Both the position numbers and the translations under genes were made by a program. 64,000 bases of DNA from Eunapius fragilis (Eukaryota; Porifera; Demospongiae; Spongillida; Spongillidae). Where the stretch lies: contig OY811972.1 of NCBI GenBank assembly GCA_963681505.1, positions 6,161,350-6,225,349 on the forward strand, read 5' to 3'. The notes beneath the pieces were generated by a model. It made no database searches and was not told the origin of the DNA. It worked only from the letters and a program-made list of their open reading frames with translations. Positions 52,147 to 63,780 of this stretch are shown here, piece after piece. Within the stretch, counting starts at the first letter, position 1, and the number at the start of each line of letters is the position of its first letter.

Positions 52147-54788
52147 GCTAGCCCCAGTGGATCCATCACCATCCTGTTCGTGGACTTCACAGAGATCTTT
52201 GTTGCAGTGTTACTTCAAGGACGGAAATCTGGTCCGCCTGGATCACCGCTAGCAGTTGAAACTAAATTAGGTTGGGTTTTAGCTGGGAGTACAACTATTC
52301 CCAAATGCGATGAAAGAATTGATGTGACCTCAAATCACACTTTACTAACAGGCGACAATTTACTACGCAAATTCTAGGAGATTGAAGAAAAACCAATGGA
52401 AATACCAATTTTGATTCCAGAAGAGAACACTGTCGTCAGGCATTTTGAATCTCACCATACGCGGTCTGAATCAGGTAGATTCATCGTACCCCTAGCCAAA
52501 CGATCTGACTCAAACCCACTAGGTGAATCAAGAACCCAGGCTGTTCGTCGTTTCATGCACTTGGAATGTTCATTACTATCTAAAGGATCATTCCCAGAAT
52601 TCAAAACTGTGATCGATGAATATTTCAGTATGGGACATGTTGAAGCTGTACCTGAATCTGACATGAATAAACCTCCACATCGTGTTTTCTATTTACCAAT
52701 ACAGGCTGTAGTCAAGGAATCCAGCACAACATCCAAGATACGTGCAGTGTTTGATGCCTCGGCAAAGTCATCTACAGGAATCTCTTTGAATGATACTCTA
52801 CTTGTTGGCCCAACCGTACATTCCTCTTTGGTGGATGTACTCTTACGTTTTCGCTTGCACTGCATCGTTTTAGTGGCTGACGTAAGTCGAATGTATCGCG
52901 CTATAGAGCTCACTGAGGAAGACAAAGATCTGCATCGTTTTGTTTGGAGAAATTCTCCTACTGATACCCTTAGGGATTTTCGTATGACTCGTATCACATT
53001 TGGAGTATCTGCTTCCTCCTTTATAGCCAACATGCGTGTCAAACAAAATGCCATTGACAATGCCTCAGAATACCCACTTGCAGCGCAGGCAGTCAATGAC
53101 TCCTTTTACGTTGATGATGGCTTAACAGGGGCTGAGTCTATTGATACTACCATTCAATTGCAGCAACAGTTACAAAAGCTCTTTGAAAAGGGAGGATTTT
53201 TGTTGCGTAAATGGAATTCTAGTGAGCCAAAGGTACTTGAACACATTGATCCTAGCTTATTAGATCAACAATCCCTTCTTACGCTTCCTCAAAGTGGTGA
53301 GTACACCAAGACTTTAGGTGTGGAGTGGAATCCCAGTCTAGATCATTTTCGACTAGCAATCACTAGCCTGTCACATCAAGAAAGTGTAACAAAACGAGCT
53401 ATGTCATCAGATATTGCACGGATCTTTGACGTATTAGGTTGGATGGCTCCAGTCATTGTCAAAGCATAGATAATTCTTCAACGCTTGTGGGAAGAACAAC
53501 TGCTTTGGGATGACATAGTACCTGAACATCTAAAGGAAGTATGGTTACGGTGGAGAAGAGAATTACCAATCCTCATGGAGAAATTCATTCCATGCTGTTA
53601 CTTCCCAAAGCATATCAACATTAAATTTAAACAACTTCATGGTTTCTGTGATGCTTCTGAACAAGCATACGCTGGAGTAGTTTACCTACGCATGGTAGAT
53701 ACGAAAGGTGATGTACACACTTCACTTGTACTTGAAAAAACTACAGTAGCTCCAATCAAACGTCTCTCGATACCTCGCTTGGAACTTTGTGGAGCACAGC
53801 TTCTAGCTCAGATACTTCGCCATTGTCAGGTTGTTTTGAACCTCCCTACTAAAGAGGTTTTTGCTTGGCCTGACAGCACTATCGTACTAAGTTGGATCTT
53901 TGGAAACCCTCGCCAATTCAATACATATGTGGGAAATAGGGTCTCACATATCATTCAGCTCATTGCTCCTAATCGTTGGAATCATGTTGAAGGAGCAAAC
54001 AATCCAGCCGATTGTGCATCACGTGGGTTATTGCCATCAGAATTGCTTTCTCATCAGTTGGTGGGAAGGACCTGACTGGCTACGATTGGGCATCCATTGT
54101 TGGCCTGAGATGGAGAATTCATCAAAATTTCAGTCCTCAATCGAGATGGAGGAGACTTGCCTTATTGCTATCATCTCTGATCCCATCTTTCCTTGTGACC
54201 ATTTCTCTAGTTTCACAAAACTTGTGCGAGTCACTGCTTGGATGTATCGTTTTGTGCATAACTGTCAAGCGCGCAGAAAACATCTTGTTCAAAACACTGG
54301 GCCTTTAACCGTGGAAGAATTGGAACAAGCAGAGAATTATTGGCTACGTGTAACTCAATTGAATTCATTCAACACTGAGATTGTAACTCTACAGAAGAGC
54401 AAGTGCCTTCCAAGATCCAGTATTCTGTTATCCCTGAGTCCCTTCTTGGATGACAAGAATATTCTGCGTGTAGGTGGTCGTGAGCAAACTTCACAGTTAA
54501 ATTATGACAAACAACATCCTGTAATTCTACATGGAACTCATCCTCTCAGCAAGCTTATCATTCGCAATGAACATCTTTGCCTGTTGCATGCTGGACCAAC
54601 ATTGACTGCTGCATCATTGAATAGGCGCTTTTGTTTGATTGGTGGACGAAGAGCTATCCAATCAGTCAATCGAAGCTGTGTGATTTGCAGACGCAGATCT
54701 GTGCGACCTAGACCTCCAATCATGGATCAGCTTCCAATAGAAAGAATAACTCCCGATTGCATATTCAGTCATGTTGGAGTGGACTATG
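52147..54788 (+). pseudogene. BEL/Pao pol, part 1 (protease end, RT, RNase H, integrase start)
   Basis: The frame starts inside the element (LQGRKSGPPGSPLAVETKLG, then WVLAG), so gag and most of the protease are lost. RT motifs include HRVFYLPIQAVVKESSTTSK, RAVFDASAKSSTGISLNDTL, LVADVSRMYRAIEL and SFYVDDGLTGAE with the YVDD box. RNase H follows (HGFCDASEQAYAGVVYLRM, SIPRLELCGAQLL, WPDSTIVLSWI, NPADCASRGL), then the integrase zinc region (HPLSKLIIRNEHLCLLHAG, RSCVICRR). In-frame stops lie at 52375 and 53467 and a frameshift near 54060. Codon context breaks at 54788 (VGVDY), exactly where the foldback element is inserted. Confidence 0.92.
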
Positions 54789-55735
54789 GGGTCATTCCAA
54801 AAACGTTTTTACCACCCTAGTGTCAAATCTGCACTATATTACCCATATTTATTATCCACTTAGAAATATATACTTTCACAATACAATTGTATACTCTATC
54901 ACTCTTTGTTTACCAGATACACTGCCTTGAATAATTAATCATTTTTTGCTTTGAATGACTACTGCTTCCCCCTTACAATTGGCATGCTCATTTTCTGTGC
55001 ACAGAAGGAAGGGTTTTATGGGAACACACCCTTCAGCATGTGAATGCACATTGTTGGTCATAAGGGGGAGTGGCAATACATCCATTTAGCATAAGGTTGT
55101 AACATAGCAAAAAATAATTAAAAAATTATGACACCATTCTTTGGGGTCATTCAACACACATAAGTTTCATTTTTGGAAGCATTTTTGTGGATGAGTGCAG
55201 GCTATTACCCTGTGTATATTTATGTATTATACTAACTTTTAAATATCAATTGTTCGTAAGTTATTAGGTGTGAAAAAGTTGACCACATATGTAAACTATG
55301 CTAATTATCTTTGCGAGCGTTACAGCAGTAGCGATGGCTATTTTTCCGTGCGTACAGAACATCATGACTATCACGCTGTTTAATAAAAAAAAGGAACTTC
55401 ATAATTGAGCACAACGGAAAAAATGCTTTTCGAGCGTAATAGTTGCCACCATTTAAAAATACACACTTTTTTTTTGGTTTTTATTTTATTTTAATGAAAG
55501 GCTATCTGTTTGCTTGTTGTGTTTCCAATCGCAAGACGGAACGCCAAGCCGTTACTAAACTACATCGCATCGAAGCGCTCGTGTTTTAGTCTTAAAGAAA
55601 CCCTTCCAATGTGTTAATTGTGCACTAAACAAACTTATAATTGGCCACACATAATGAATTTAATTACTTGATGTACAAAGAATATTCCCCTTTTCAATGG
55701 CTGCAAACTAAACAAGTCTGTCTCACCCTCTCCCT
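54789..55735 (+). repeat. Foldback element, left arm
   Basis: Pairs with 56690-57972. Matching blocks include TTTACCAGATACACTGCC, CACTCATCCACAAAAATGCT (reverse complement), GATAGTCA..CGCTGTTTA and TTGCGATTGGAAACACAACA (reverse complement), in mirrored order. Confidence 0.92.
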
Positions 55736-56690
55736 CATATAACCCTCTTCCCTCATGGTCCACCATGTCACCCTCCTCCCTCATGGTCCATCTGTGTCAC
55801 CCTCTCCCTGGTGGACCATGAGGGAGAGGGTAGCATAGTGGACCATGAGGGAGAGGTGAGGAGGAGGGTGACATGGTAGACCATGTGGGAGGGGTGAGGG
55901 AGGAGGGTGACAAGGTGGATCATGAGGGAGGGGTAAGGGAGGAGGGTGACATGGTGGACCATGAGGGAGGAGGGTGGCATAGTGGACCATGAGGGAGAGG
56001 TGAGGAGGAGGGTGACATGGTAGACCATGTGGGAGGGGTGAGAGAGGAGGGTGACAAGGTGGATCATAAGGGAGGGGTAAGGGAGGAGGGTGACATGGTG
56101 GAACATGAGGGAGGAGGGTTTACATGGTGGGCCATGAGGGAGGAGGGTGACATGGTGGACTATGAGGGAGAGGGTGACATGATGGACCATGAGGGTGGAG
56201 GGTAACATGATGGACCATGAGGGAGGAGGGTGACATGGTGGACCATGAGGGAGAGGGTGGCATGGTGGACCATGAGGGAGAGGTGAGAAGGAGGGTGACA
56301 TGGTAGACCATGTGGGAGGGGTGAGGGAGGAGGGTGACAAGGTGGATCATAAGGGAGAGGTAAGGGAGGAGGGTGACATGGTGGGCCATGAGGGAGGAGG
56401 GTGACATGGTGGGCCATGAGGGAGGAGGGTGACATGGTGGGCCATGAGGGAGGAGGGTGATATGGTGGACTATGATGTCACCCTCCTCCCTCATGGTCCA
56501 TCATGTCACCCTCCTCCCTCATGATCCACCACGTCACCCTCCTGTGCTGTGTAGCATATGTGTTCATGTGGAAGGTTGACATGATGGACCATGAGGGAGA
56601 AGGGTGGCATGGTGGACCATGAGGGAGAGGGTGACATGGTGGACCATGAGGGAAGAGGGTTATATGGTGGATTATGAGCGAGAGGGTGAG
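55735..56690 (+). repeat. G-rich minisatellite at the foldback centre
   Basis: Variable units of about 27-30 bp around GGTGACATGGTGGACCATGA plus GGGAGGAGG. Orientation flips near 55808, and again near 56475-56545, so small stretches of the array are themselves inverted. Met/Pro/Ser-rich frames through it are artefacts. Confidence 0.95.
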
Positions 56691-57972
56691 ACAGACTTGT
56701 TTAGTCATTGAAAAGGGGAATATTCTTTGTACATCAAGTAATTAAATTCATTATGTGTGGCCAATTATAAGTTTGTTTAGTGCACAATTAACACATTAGA
56801 AGGGCTTCTTTAAGACTAAAACACGAGCGCTTTGATGCGATGTAGTTTAGTAACGGCTTGGCGTTCCGTCTTGCGATTGGAAACACAACAAGCAAACAGA
56901 TAGCCTTTCATTAAAATAAAATAAAAACCAAAAAAAAAGTGTGTATTTTTAAATGGTGGCAACTATTACGCTCGAAAAGCATTTTTTCTGTTGTGCTCAA
57001 TTATGAAGTTCCTTTTTTTATTAAACAGCGTGATAGTCACGACGTTCTGTACGCACGGAAAAGTAACCATCGCTACTGCTGTAGCGCTCGCAAAGATAAT
57101 TAGCATAGTTTACATATGTGGTCAACTTTTTCACACCTAATAACTTACTAACAATTGATATTTAAAAGTTAGTATAATACATAAATATACACAGGGTAAT
57201 AGCCTGCACTCATCCACAAAAATGCTTCCAAAAATGAAACTTATGTGTGTTGAATCGATATAGAATGACCCTTTGTTAGATAGCTGCCGACAGTTAACAG
57301 CTTTCTGTGAATTCAACTTTTTGGGATACTGATCACATGGTCTGGGATTTTGATTCAAAAGCCAGGCTGCCATATTTAATCCCCTTTGGCATTCATATCA
57401 ATCACATTATTGAAACTTTTATCAAAACAAATCAACCACAAAGTAATTGAACAATTACTTTGTGGTTGTTTTGTTTTAATGAATGCGATTGATGTGAATG
57501 CAAAAGGGAGATTAAATATGGCAGCCTGGCTTTTGAATCAAAATCCCAGACCATGTGATCAGTATTCCATAAAGTTGAATTCACAGAAAGCTGTTAACTG
57601 TCGGCAGCTATCTAACAAACAAAGAATGGTGTCATAATTTTTTAATTATTTTTGGCTATGTTACAACCTTATGCTAAATGGATGTATTGCCACTCCTTAT
57701 GACCAACAATGTGCATTCACATGCTGAAGGGTGTGTTCCCATAAAACCCTTCCTTCTGTGCACAGAAAATGAGCATGCCAATTGTAAGGGGGAAGCAGTA
57801 GTCATTCAAAGCAAAAAATGATTAATTATTTAAAGGCAGTGTATCTGGTAAACAAAGAGTGATAGAGTATACAACTGTATTGTGAAAGTATATGTTTCTA
57901 AGTGGATAATAAATATGGGGAATATAGTGCAGATTTGACACTAGGGTGGTAAAAACGTTTTTGGAATGACCC
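56690..57972 (-). repeat. Foldback element, right arm
   Basis: Reverse complement of the left arm, carrying a nested palindromic insert at 57273-57618. Confidence 0.92.
57273..57618. mobile_element. Palindromic MITE nested in the right arm
   Basis: Starts TTGTTAGATAGCTGCCGACA and ends with its reverse complement. The two halves match over most of their length and meet at CCACAAAGTAATTGAACAAT. The left arm, at 55140-55150, has no such insert (CATTCTTTGGGGTCATTCAA), giving a direct empty-site comparison. Both halves contain the same short frame (NSQKAVNCRQLSNK), which is a palindrome artefact. Confidence 0.85.
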
Positions 57973-57976
57973 TATG

Positions 57977-58874
57977 CAGGACCTATTTACATCAAGCATG
58001 GCTATGTTCGCAAACCTATCGCTATCAAGGCACACATTTGTGTCTTTGTCTCGCTGTCCATAAAAGCAGTGCATATCGAACTTGTTTCTGATATGACAAC
58101 AGAAGCATTCATTTCTAGCTTGAGACGCTTTATTGCTCGTAGGGGAAAACCAATACTGATTTAGAGCGATCATGGTACATATTTTGTAGGGGCTACACGA
58201 CAACTGAAAGAGTTTTATGAATTTTTACAGCAACCCAAAACAAATGAATTCATCTCTAACTTCTGTGCTAGTCAGAGAATCAAGTGGGAATTCATTCCAG
58301 AAAGGGCACCACACTTTGGTGGACTGTGGGAGGCTGCTGTGAAAAGTATCAAGCAAGAAACACCTATTTTGCATAGTTGGAACCGTCATACTAACCTTTG
58401 AAGAAATGACCACTGTCTTAACGCAGATTGAAGCTTGCCTCAACAGTCGGCCATTAACTAGCCTACCTTGTGACGATGATGGTGTGCTACAGGCACTAAC
58501 ACCTGGTCACTTCCTTATTGGAAGGCCATTGGAAGCCTTGCCAAATCCTGATATTGACACTCAGCTACTTACTGTGTTGAAGCGATGGCACCTTTGTCAA
58601 GGATTAGTCAAACATTTCTGGAAACGTTGGTCAAATGAGTACCTGCATACTCTCTAAGGTCTTCCAAGTGGCAATCATCGTCAAGGAACCTATCCGTTGG
58701 AGATATTGTCATTCTTTGTGAGGATAACACTATTCCGTCTAGTGGCCTCTGGCTAGGATTGTCAAAACCCACCATGGCAAAGATGGTGTAAGCCGGGTGG
58801 TGACAGTGCGAACAAGTTCCGGGAATCTTTATACTCGACCTGTTGTGAAGATTGCACCTCTACTGTTTAAAGAC
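57977..58874 (+). pseudogene. BEL/Pao pol, part 2 (integrase catalytic region and tail)
   Basis: Coding resumes with GPFYIKHGYVRKPIAIKAHI, HIELVSDMTTEAFISSLRRF and the integrase motif SDHGTYFVGA (Asp), then RIKWEFIPERAPHFGGLWEA (Glu). The later part has LTQIEACLNSRPLTSL, LTPGHFLIGRPLEALP and WSNEYLHTL, and a tail typical of BEL elements (VVTVRTSSGNLYTRPVVKIA, PLLFKD) after further frame changes. A stop at 58161 and a frameshift near 58385 confirm decay. Confidence 0.9.
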
Positions 58875-58899
58875 TGATTGTCTTTGGCCGGGAGTATAT

Positions 58900-59030
58900 G
58901 TTGAGGACACTGATTAATTATTAAGTGTTTGTAATTTTTGCTTGTTGTCGTATTACTAGAATCGTTCGTTAGACGCGAAAGGCAGGGTGTAGTTACGAGT
59001 AGTTACAGAGGGTAGAATCCTTTACATGCA
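58900..59030 (+). repeat. Probable 3' LTR start of the BEL/Pao copy
   Basis: After a purine-rich GGCCGGGAGTATA, the sequence TGTTGAGGACACTGATTAAT looks like an LTR start; a possible end is ATCCTTTACA before a CA microsatellite. About 130 bp is short for a BEL LTR and no 5' copy was found. Confidence 0.45.
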
Positions 59031-59141
59031 CACACATACACACATGTGCACACACCCACACATGCACATGCATACACACAGGAGTCATGCTTCAATCACA
59101 AACATATGTGCATAAAAATAGCTTTGGCAGTCATCCATCAA

Positions 59142-59176
<35 letters not shown>

Positions 59177-59420
59177 TACACACACACAATTGGCCTCTGC
59201 TTTGTAAATTTGTGTTTGAATTATTATCTAATTTCCCTGTTGTCTCTTGTTGCTATGAGCACACTTACTAGATGTGAGCCTGCACTACAAGAATGCACAC
59301 TAATGCACACAGGCATGCATGCACAAACACGCACACACACACAAACAAATGAACAAACTAACACACTGACACCAAAAAAAAACACGCACCTACACACACA
59401 CACACTCTTGTTGACACCAT
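59020..59420 (+). repeat. CA-rich microsatellites
   Basis: (CA)n and ACACATGC-type tracts at about 59025-59085, 59143-59190 and 59320-59405. Confidence 0.9.
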
Positions 59421-60595
59421 TCTGCTTGGAACTCCACTTGCACTCACACTTGTAACTCCAGCATTATAGCCTGTTAGTCTTTAATTCACCTCATATACAA
59501 TTTCTGTTGATTTTTTTTTCTAATGCTCCTGTTTGGCTTCCACTAATAGGTAGGTCATGGCATGAGTTTGTGTGTGTGTGCGTGTGGTGTGCGTGTATGA
59601 AGTGCACATGGCTATAGACCTCTTGACTTAACAGACCACAATGATCAGAACATGTACTTTTAAGCACATACATACACCCCCACACACACACACCTACTCT
59701 CACACATCAGAAATAATACATACGCACACACAACACACTTACATGATGTGTGTATGTGTGTGCATGATAAAAGTGCACAAGACATAGAAAAAGCAAAGGC
59801 TCCAATAGAATTGAAATACAAAAGAGAAACGTGATGAATGTGATGACAGGCAGTGTTATGCTTCTATGTGGGTGGACAATTAGGAAATAAAATTACAACA
59901 GCAAAGCACAGACATTGATGTGTGAATGACTGACTACCCATGGCATTTATGTGTGTCTGTGTGTGTGTGTGTGTGTATGTGTGTGAGTGTATGAAGTGCT
60001 CATAGCAACACCAGACATTTGTAACCAGATGTTTAAAACATTGTTTCTAGACCAGTTCATCATCTCTCGATTAAACCCCCTAATAGTGGGGCTACCCAGG
60101 TCGCAAAGGACCAAACGTGTACCTAATTCCCTCACTTTCAGTCAAACCCAATCTAACACAAAATATCATGATGCTAAATACATGTTGCTACAAGGAGGTG
60201 CATGTTTGATATATCTGTGCGTGTGCAGAAGTCAAATGTGCTTCATATTAAGCTAGCCCTAGACACCGTGCACTTTCATGCTCTGTAGCGTTGTGCACGC
60301 ATAAATGAATTGGACCTCAAGCAGTTTGACCGAGCCAACACGCTCGATTTCTACGTGCACGTATTATAGTAGGCCTACGTACAGTGTTGCGCAGGCTAAT
60401 GGCAGCTGAATCACGTATTACGAATTTTTAGTTCCTGTTCGCTATGTTGAAGAAGCCAAGAAGGGTAACAGAACCAGGCGTTTGCAAGAAGCAGAAACGC
60501 CGTACTTGTTGCATAGTGTATAGATGGGCGGAGACATAGTTATTTAACAGGAAGTAATTGCACATTCATGTCTCGATGCCAGTCGTAATACGTAA
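59421..60595. other. Unassigned, with further GT/CA tracts
   Basis: GT/CA tracts near 59565-59595, 59675-59760 and 59950-59995. Short frames have no motif. A 31-codon frame at 60445 (MLKKPRRVTEPGVCKKQKRR) is too short to support. Confidence 0.35.
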
Positions 60596-60890
60596 ATGGC
60601 ACGAAACGACCGAGAAACATGTAATTACATTGCACAGTTTTATCCCGTAACGGATAAAGAAAAAATTAACGAACAGAACAAATCAATAGCGACAGGACCC
60701 TTGTACATATGTTCCGAATTTGAACCTATTTGGACGCTCTTACCAGGAGATATGGCCGTTTTGAACCCTACAGGGGTACCGGACCTTGTAATGTCGGTAC
60801 CCCACATGTGTTAGGCACCCAAATGGATTTTCACATATTGAAATGGTGTACTATGTTGTGCTAAAAATAGGAACCCGATAGCGATAATAT
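60596..60890 (+). repeat. Segment resembling the LINE 5' leader
   Basis: Blocks here loosely follow the order in 7490-7780: a GGACC(C/T) and TACAT/ATTTG region, TATGG(C/T)..TTTTGAACCC/GTGTGAACCC, a GGGGTA block and AAATGGTGT..AAAATAGGAA(C/G)(C/T)CGATAGC. Similarity is patchy and found by eye. It could be a remnant 5' leader of a related LINE. A 72-codon frame (60596-60814) is not otherwise supported. Confidence 0.3.
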
Positions 60891-61404
60891 TGCTAAAGAT
60901 ATATAAAATTAATTCCACAAGACCCATTTTCTCATAGAACGTTCCAAAGGTCATAAAATCAATTTACATGATAGTTAATATTTTTAAGAAAGCTAACCAC
61001 GTGATTCTTGAAGAATGGACTACTACGAAACGGGTAGCCATAATATAAAACATTGCTGGCAAATAATCAATTAACTACTTCACCCATATTGACGTTCAAA
61101 GACTTAAACCAATAACATTCCTTTAATATGCATAGCAAAAAAACCATCATTCAAAGGCAGAGGGGGAAGAGAACTTTATTTGTATAATCTCCCAGATCAA
61201 ATTATAAAACCATTACAAACAGAAGGGAGGGGATAATTTATTGTACTTTATAAATTGATTATTTGCCTTATAGTGAGTATTGAGCTTATGTACTGCATAA
61301 ATTAGTGTTAGTGTACCTTCAATCTTTCGTTTCTTTGCATCAGGAGCAGCATCTAGGGGTGAATATTTGTATGTCAATTATGAAGGCAGAAGACATGATT
61401 TGGT
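60891..61404. other. AT-rich, unassigned
   Basis: No gene or repeat recognised. Confidence 0.3.
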
Positions 61405-61606
61405 GATTGAATTGGATTGGATTGGATTGGATTGGGATGGATGGATTGGATTGGATAAGGATGGATGGATGGATTGGATTGGATTGGATTGGATTGGATT
61501 GGATTGGATGGATTGCATTGGGATGGGATCGATGGATGGATGGATGGATGGAAGGATGGATGGATGGATGGATGGATGGATGGATGGATGGATGGATGGA
61601 TGGATG
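61405..61606 (+). repeat. GGATT and GGAT microsatellites
   Basis: (GGATT)n interspersed with GGATG, then (GGAT)n from about 61530 to 61606, immediately after the donor of the minus-strand exon at 61612. Confidence 0.95.
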
Positions 61607-61611
61607 CAAAC

Positions 61612-61869
61612 CTTTTAAAATGATCTTCAGTCTGCCTTCATCTGGTACTGCGTCATATGATGTTTCTTTAAAATCTATGAATGAATCCCATCCCTCAGAA
61701 TAGATCTGAAGTCCCTCAAGCTCAGATGCATTGAGAATATCTTCATATTCTTTCACAACAAGTTCTAATAAGTCTTTATTCGGTGTAATAGCAATGACAC
61801 GATTGTGTTCTCCAAGATTTACAAGCACATTTTTTACTTTTTCTTTTCCCTCAGTACTCATTCTTGCTA
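61612..61869 (-). CDS. Single exon, ubiquitin-like/PB1-like fold suspected
   Basis: A 258-nt minus-strand stretch lies between an acceptor (TTTTTTAAATATAG) and a donor (AAAAG/GTTTGC). It encodes [20 protein letters not shown], then [20 protein letters not shown], then [17 protein letters not shown] and [12 protein letters not shown]. The layout of short strands, a helix with LELVVKEY, and Q-x-Y-x-x-x-W-x-x-F-I-D-F ... D-E-G-R-L-K-I-I resembles ubiquitin-like or PB1-like domains at the start of many uncharacterised invertebrate proteins. Crinkler-type proteins also begin with a ubiquitin-like header, but nothing links this exon to the NTPase at 34.8-36.4 kb, 25 kb away. It has no stops. Donor strength is modest (GTTTGC). 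Confidence 0.4.
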
Positions 61870-63205
61870 CTATATTTAAAAAATAAAATAATAATAATTG
61901 TCATAGAATACAATTGTTAATGACACACGGCACCCTAAATGCCTTTACTTCTGACATTCAGATACTATTTCCCATATACAGTTGAATACAACATACTTAG
62001 CCAAATACTTTCTTTCATGAGTTTCAATTTCACATAATTTTATTTATCGGTGCAAACGTAAAGAAATGACAAGTGCAATGCTTGCAGCAATGTGAATCCA
62101 TAGATATTGGAATTACTGGATTGGCAGTGCTATGAGTATTGCATAGCGACGTCACGTAATAAGCTTGACACGGATAAGGATTTTCTTCAACTCGAGTTTA
62201 TCGTATTTCTGGAGGTTTCCATTGGTGTCTATTGCTTTTGATAGTCGAAAGTTGTATTTTGCCTTTTGATCTAACTTGCTATCTTGTTCTTTGTGTCTCA
62301 TTCTAATTCTTTCGCCACCACATGTAAGTTATGGCCGTGCATAAGTACTTTGGGGTTTTTAGTACCAATACACCGTTGGTACGAGGCAACAAAAGTAGTC
62401 CCCTAGTGGGAGGAGATTAACTAAGGTACAAAAAACTGACATGCAACTAAGATAGGCCAGTCGAAAGTACATTCACTATGTAATAACATAACACACACAC
62501 ACACACACACACATCACACTGATACAGTGAAGGCTAATGGGTCATTCCGTGGGCTGTCAGGAATGAATTGGACAGCACCCCTCAGATTTGTGTGCAATTT
62601 ATCATATTTGCTTGACCTAATATGGATGTTACTTTAACGCATTAATTTTTAAAATCGCACGAGTGGTTTACGAATTAACACCGTCATGAATAATTAATTG
62701 TTTTCCACTTTGAAGACTCATAACTCCCTACTCACAGAACGTGTATGGCTATTGTTGGCATCAAATTGAAGTTCTCTTAGTATACAATCCGACTATAATA
62801 TGTTTCTGTGGGAGAGGCGAAAGGGTTAACGAATAAATGTTTATACAGCACGGTTTTCAATATTTAAGTCACTTGCAGGGTGATACTCAAGAATTTTGTT
62901 TTTGTATATGAAAACTGTTCATTGTCCTTACATTTTACAAAAATAAAAAGTCTGAGTATCAGCTAGTTCTGTGAACTGCAGAGGGTTAAAGGGCAAGACG
63001 CCATTTTTAATTTCTTCATGGTTGATTTTATCACTAATGAGAAGCAAGTGTTGTTTAGATACGTCTCAAGGGTATTACATAACACTGTCCTCAACTATCA
63101 CAACAGTAAGAAAGGGCGTTGGTAATTTAAAAAATAATTTTTAGTACATCGAATTGCGCATTTATTGGAAACCGTTACTAAGCCTTCTCATAATGGGATC
63201 GTTGC
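61870..63205. other. Unassigned with a CA tract
   Basis: A (CA)n tract at about 62488-62513. GGGTCATTCC near 62541 repeats the decamer of the foldback ends but no partner was found. GGGTTAA near 62825 and 62985 could be decayed piggyBac-type ends. No gene seen. Confidence 0.35.
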
Positions 63206-63208
63206 TTA

Positions 63209-63777
63209 TGCACCTATCAATGGTCTGCAACCCCCCCCCCCCCCCCCCCCCCATCCGGGATATATGGGGGATTTGACATTTATTAAATCAAATGCCCCAC
63301 TGTTGGGGACTAATAACTGGTCAAATGACCCCTCCTCGACCCAGTCCCGTTACATGTTTGATACCTTTTATAACCTACGGTTTCGTTCCTGCTATTCAAA
63401 ACGAACGCGCGTTAGCCTTTGTAGGTATACAGCTGATATTGTGCCGCTCTAAGAGCTGTAGTTATAATTGTACTAGTAGTTTGGTAAAGCACATGTTCTT
63501 AATTGTTTCCGGTGAGGTACAGGCTAGGTATGATGTTGCGTACCTACCGTGAATGTGCCAAGGTCGTCACAAGTTTTGAGCTGCAAAACACGCCGATAGG
63601 GGGAGGTCACAAGCTGTTATACGATTAAAATTCATTTTCGCGGTCGAGGTCAAATCCCCGTGTACGGTCAAATGCGCACCGCAATAATCTGATTAGCCGG
63701 TCAAATCCCCCATTAATCCCCTATATGTCCCGGATGGGGGGAGGGGGGGGGGGTTGCAGTTACTATTGATAGGTGCA
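63209..63777. mobile_element. 569-bp MITE with TTA target duplication
   Basis: The ends TGCACCTATCAATGGT and, read inward from the right, TGCACCTATCAATAGT are followed on both sides by TGCAACCCCC.. runs and CATCCGGGA(T/C)ATAT. TTA flanks both ends (63206-63208, 63778-63780). A 3-bp TWA duplication is typical of Harbinger elements. No transposase coding is seen; short frames inside have no motif. Confidence 0.85.
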
Positions 63778-63780
63778 TTA

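Larger units (their letters stand above)
54789..57972. mobile_element. 3.2-kb foldback DNA element
   Basis: Ends GGGTCATTCCAAAAACG on both sides, with TATG duplicated at the flanks (54785-54788, 57973-57976). The left arm (54789 to ~55735) and right arm (~56690 to 57972) are near-perfect reverse complements; the right one is longer because a palindromic element is nested in it. The centre is a G-rich minisatellite. Removing the element and one TATG restores the BEL integrase frame, so the borders are firm. No transposase gene is present. A 4-bp duplication with GGG ends does not let me name the superfamily. Confidence 0.92.

Noticed and set aside
55768..56708. Met/Pro/Ser/His-rich frames in the foldback core
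   Set aside because: Translation of the central minisatellite.
57137..57637. Two short genes encoding the same peptide on opposite strands
   Set aside because: They are the two halves of one palindromic MITE.
62541..62575. Second copy of the foldback element's terminal sequence
   Set aside because: GGGTCATTCC is present but no further similarity or partner end could be found.
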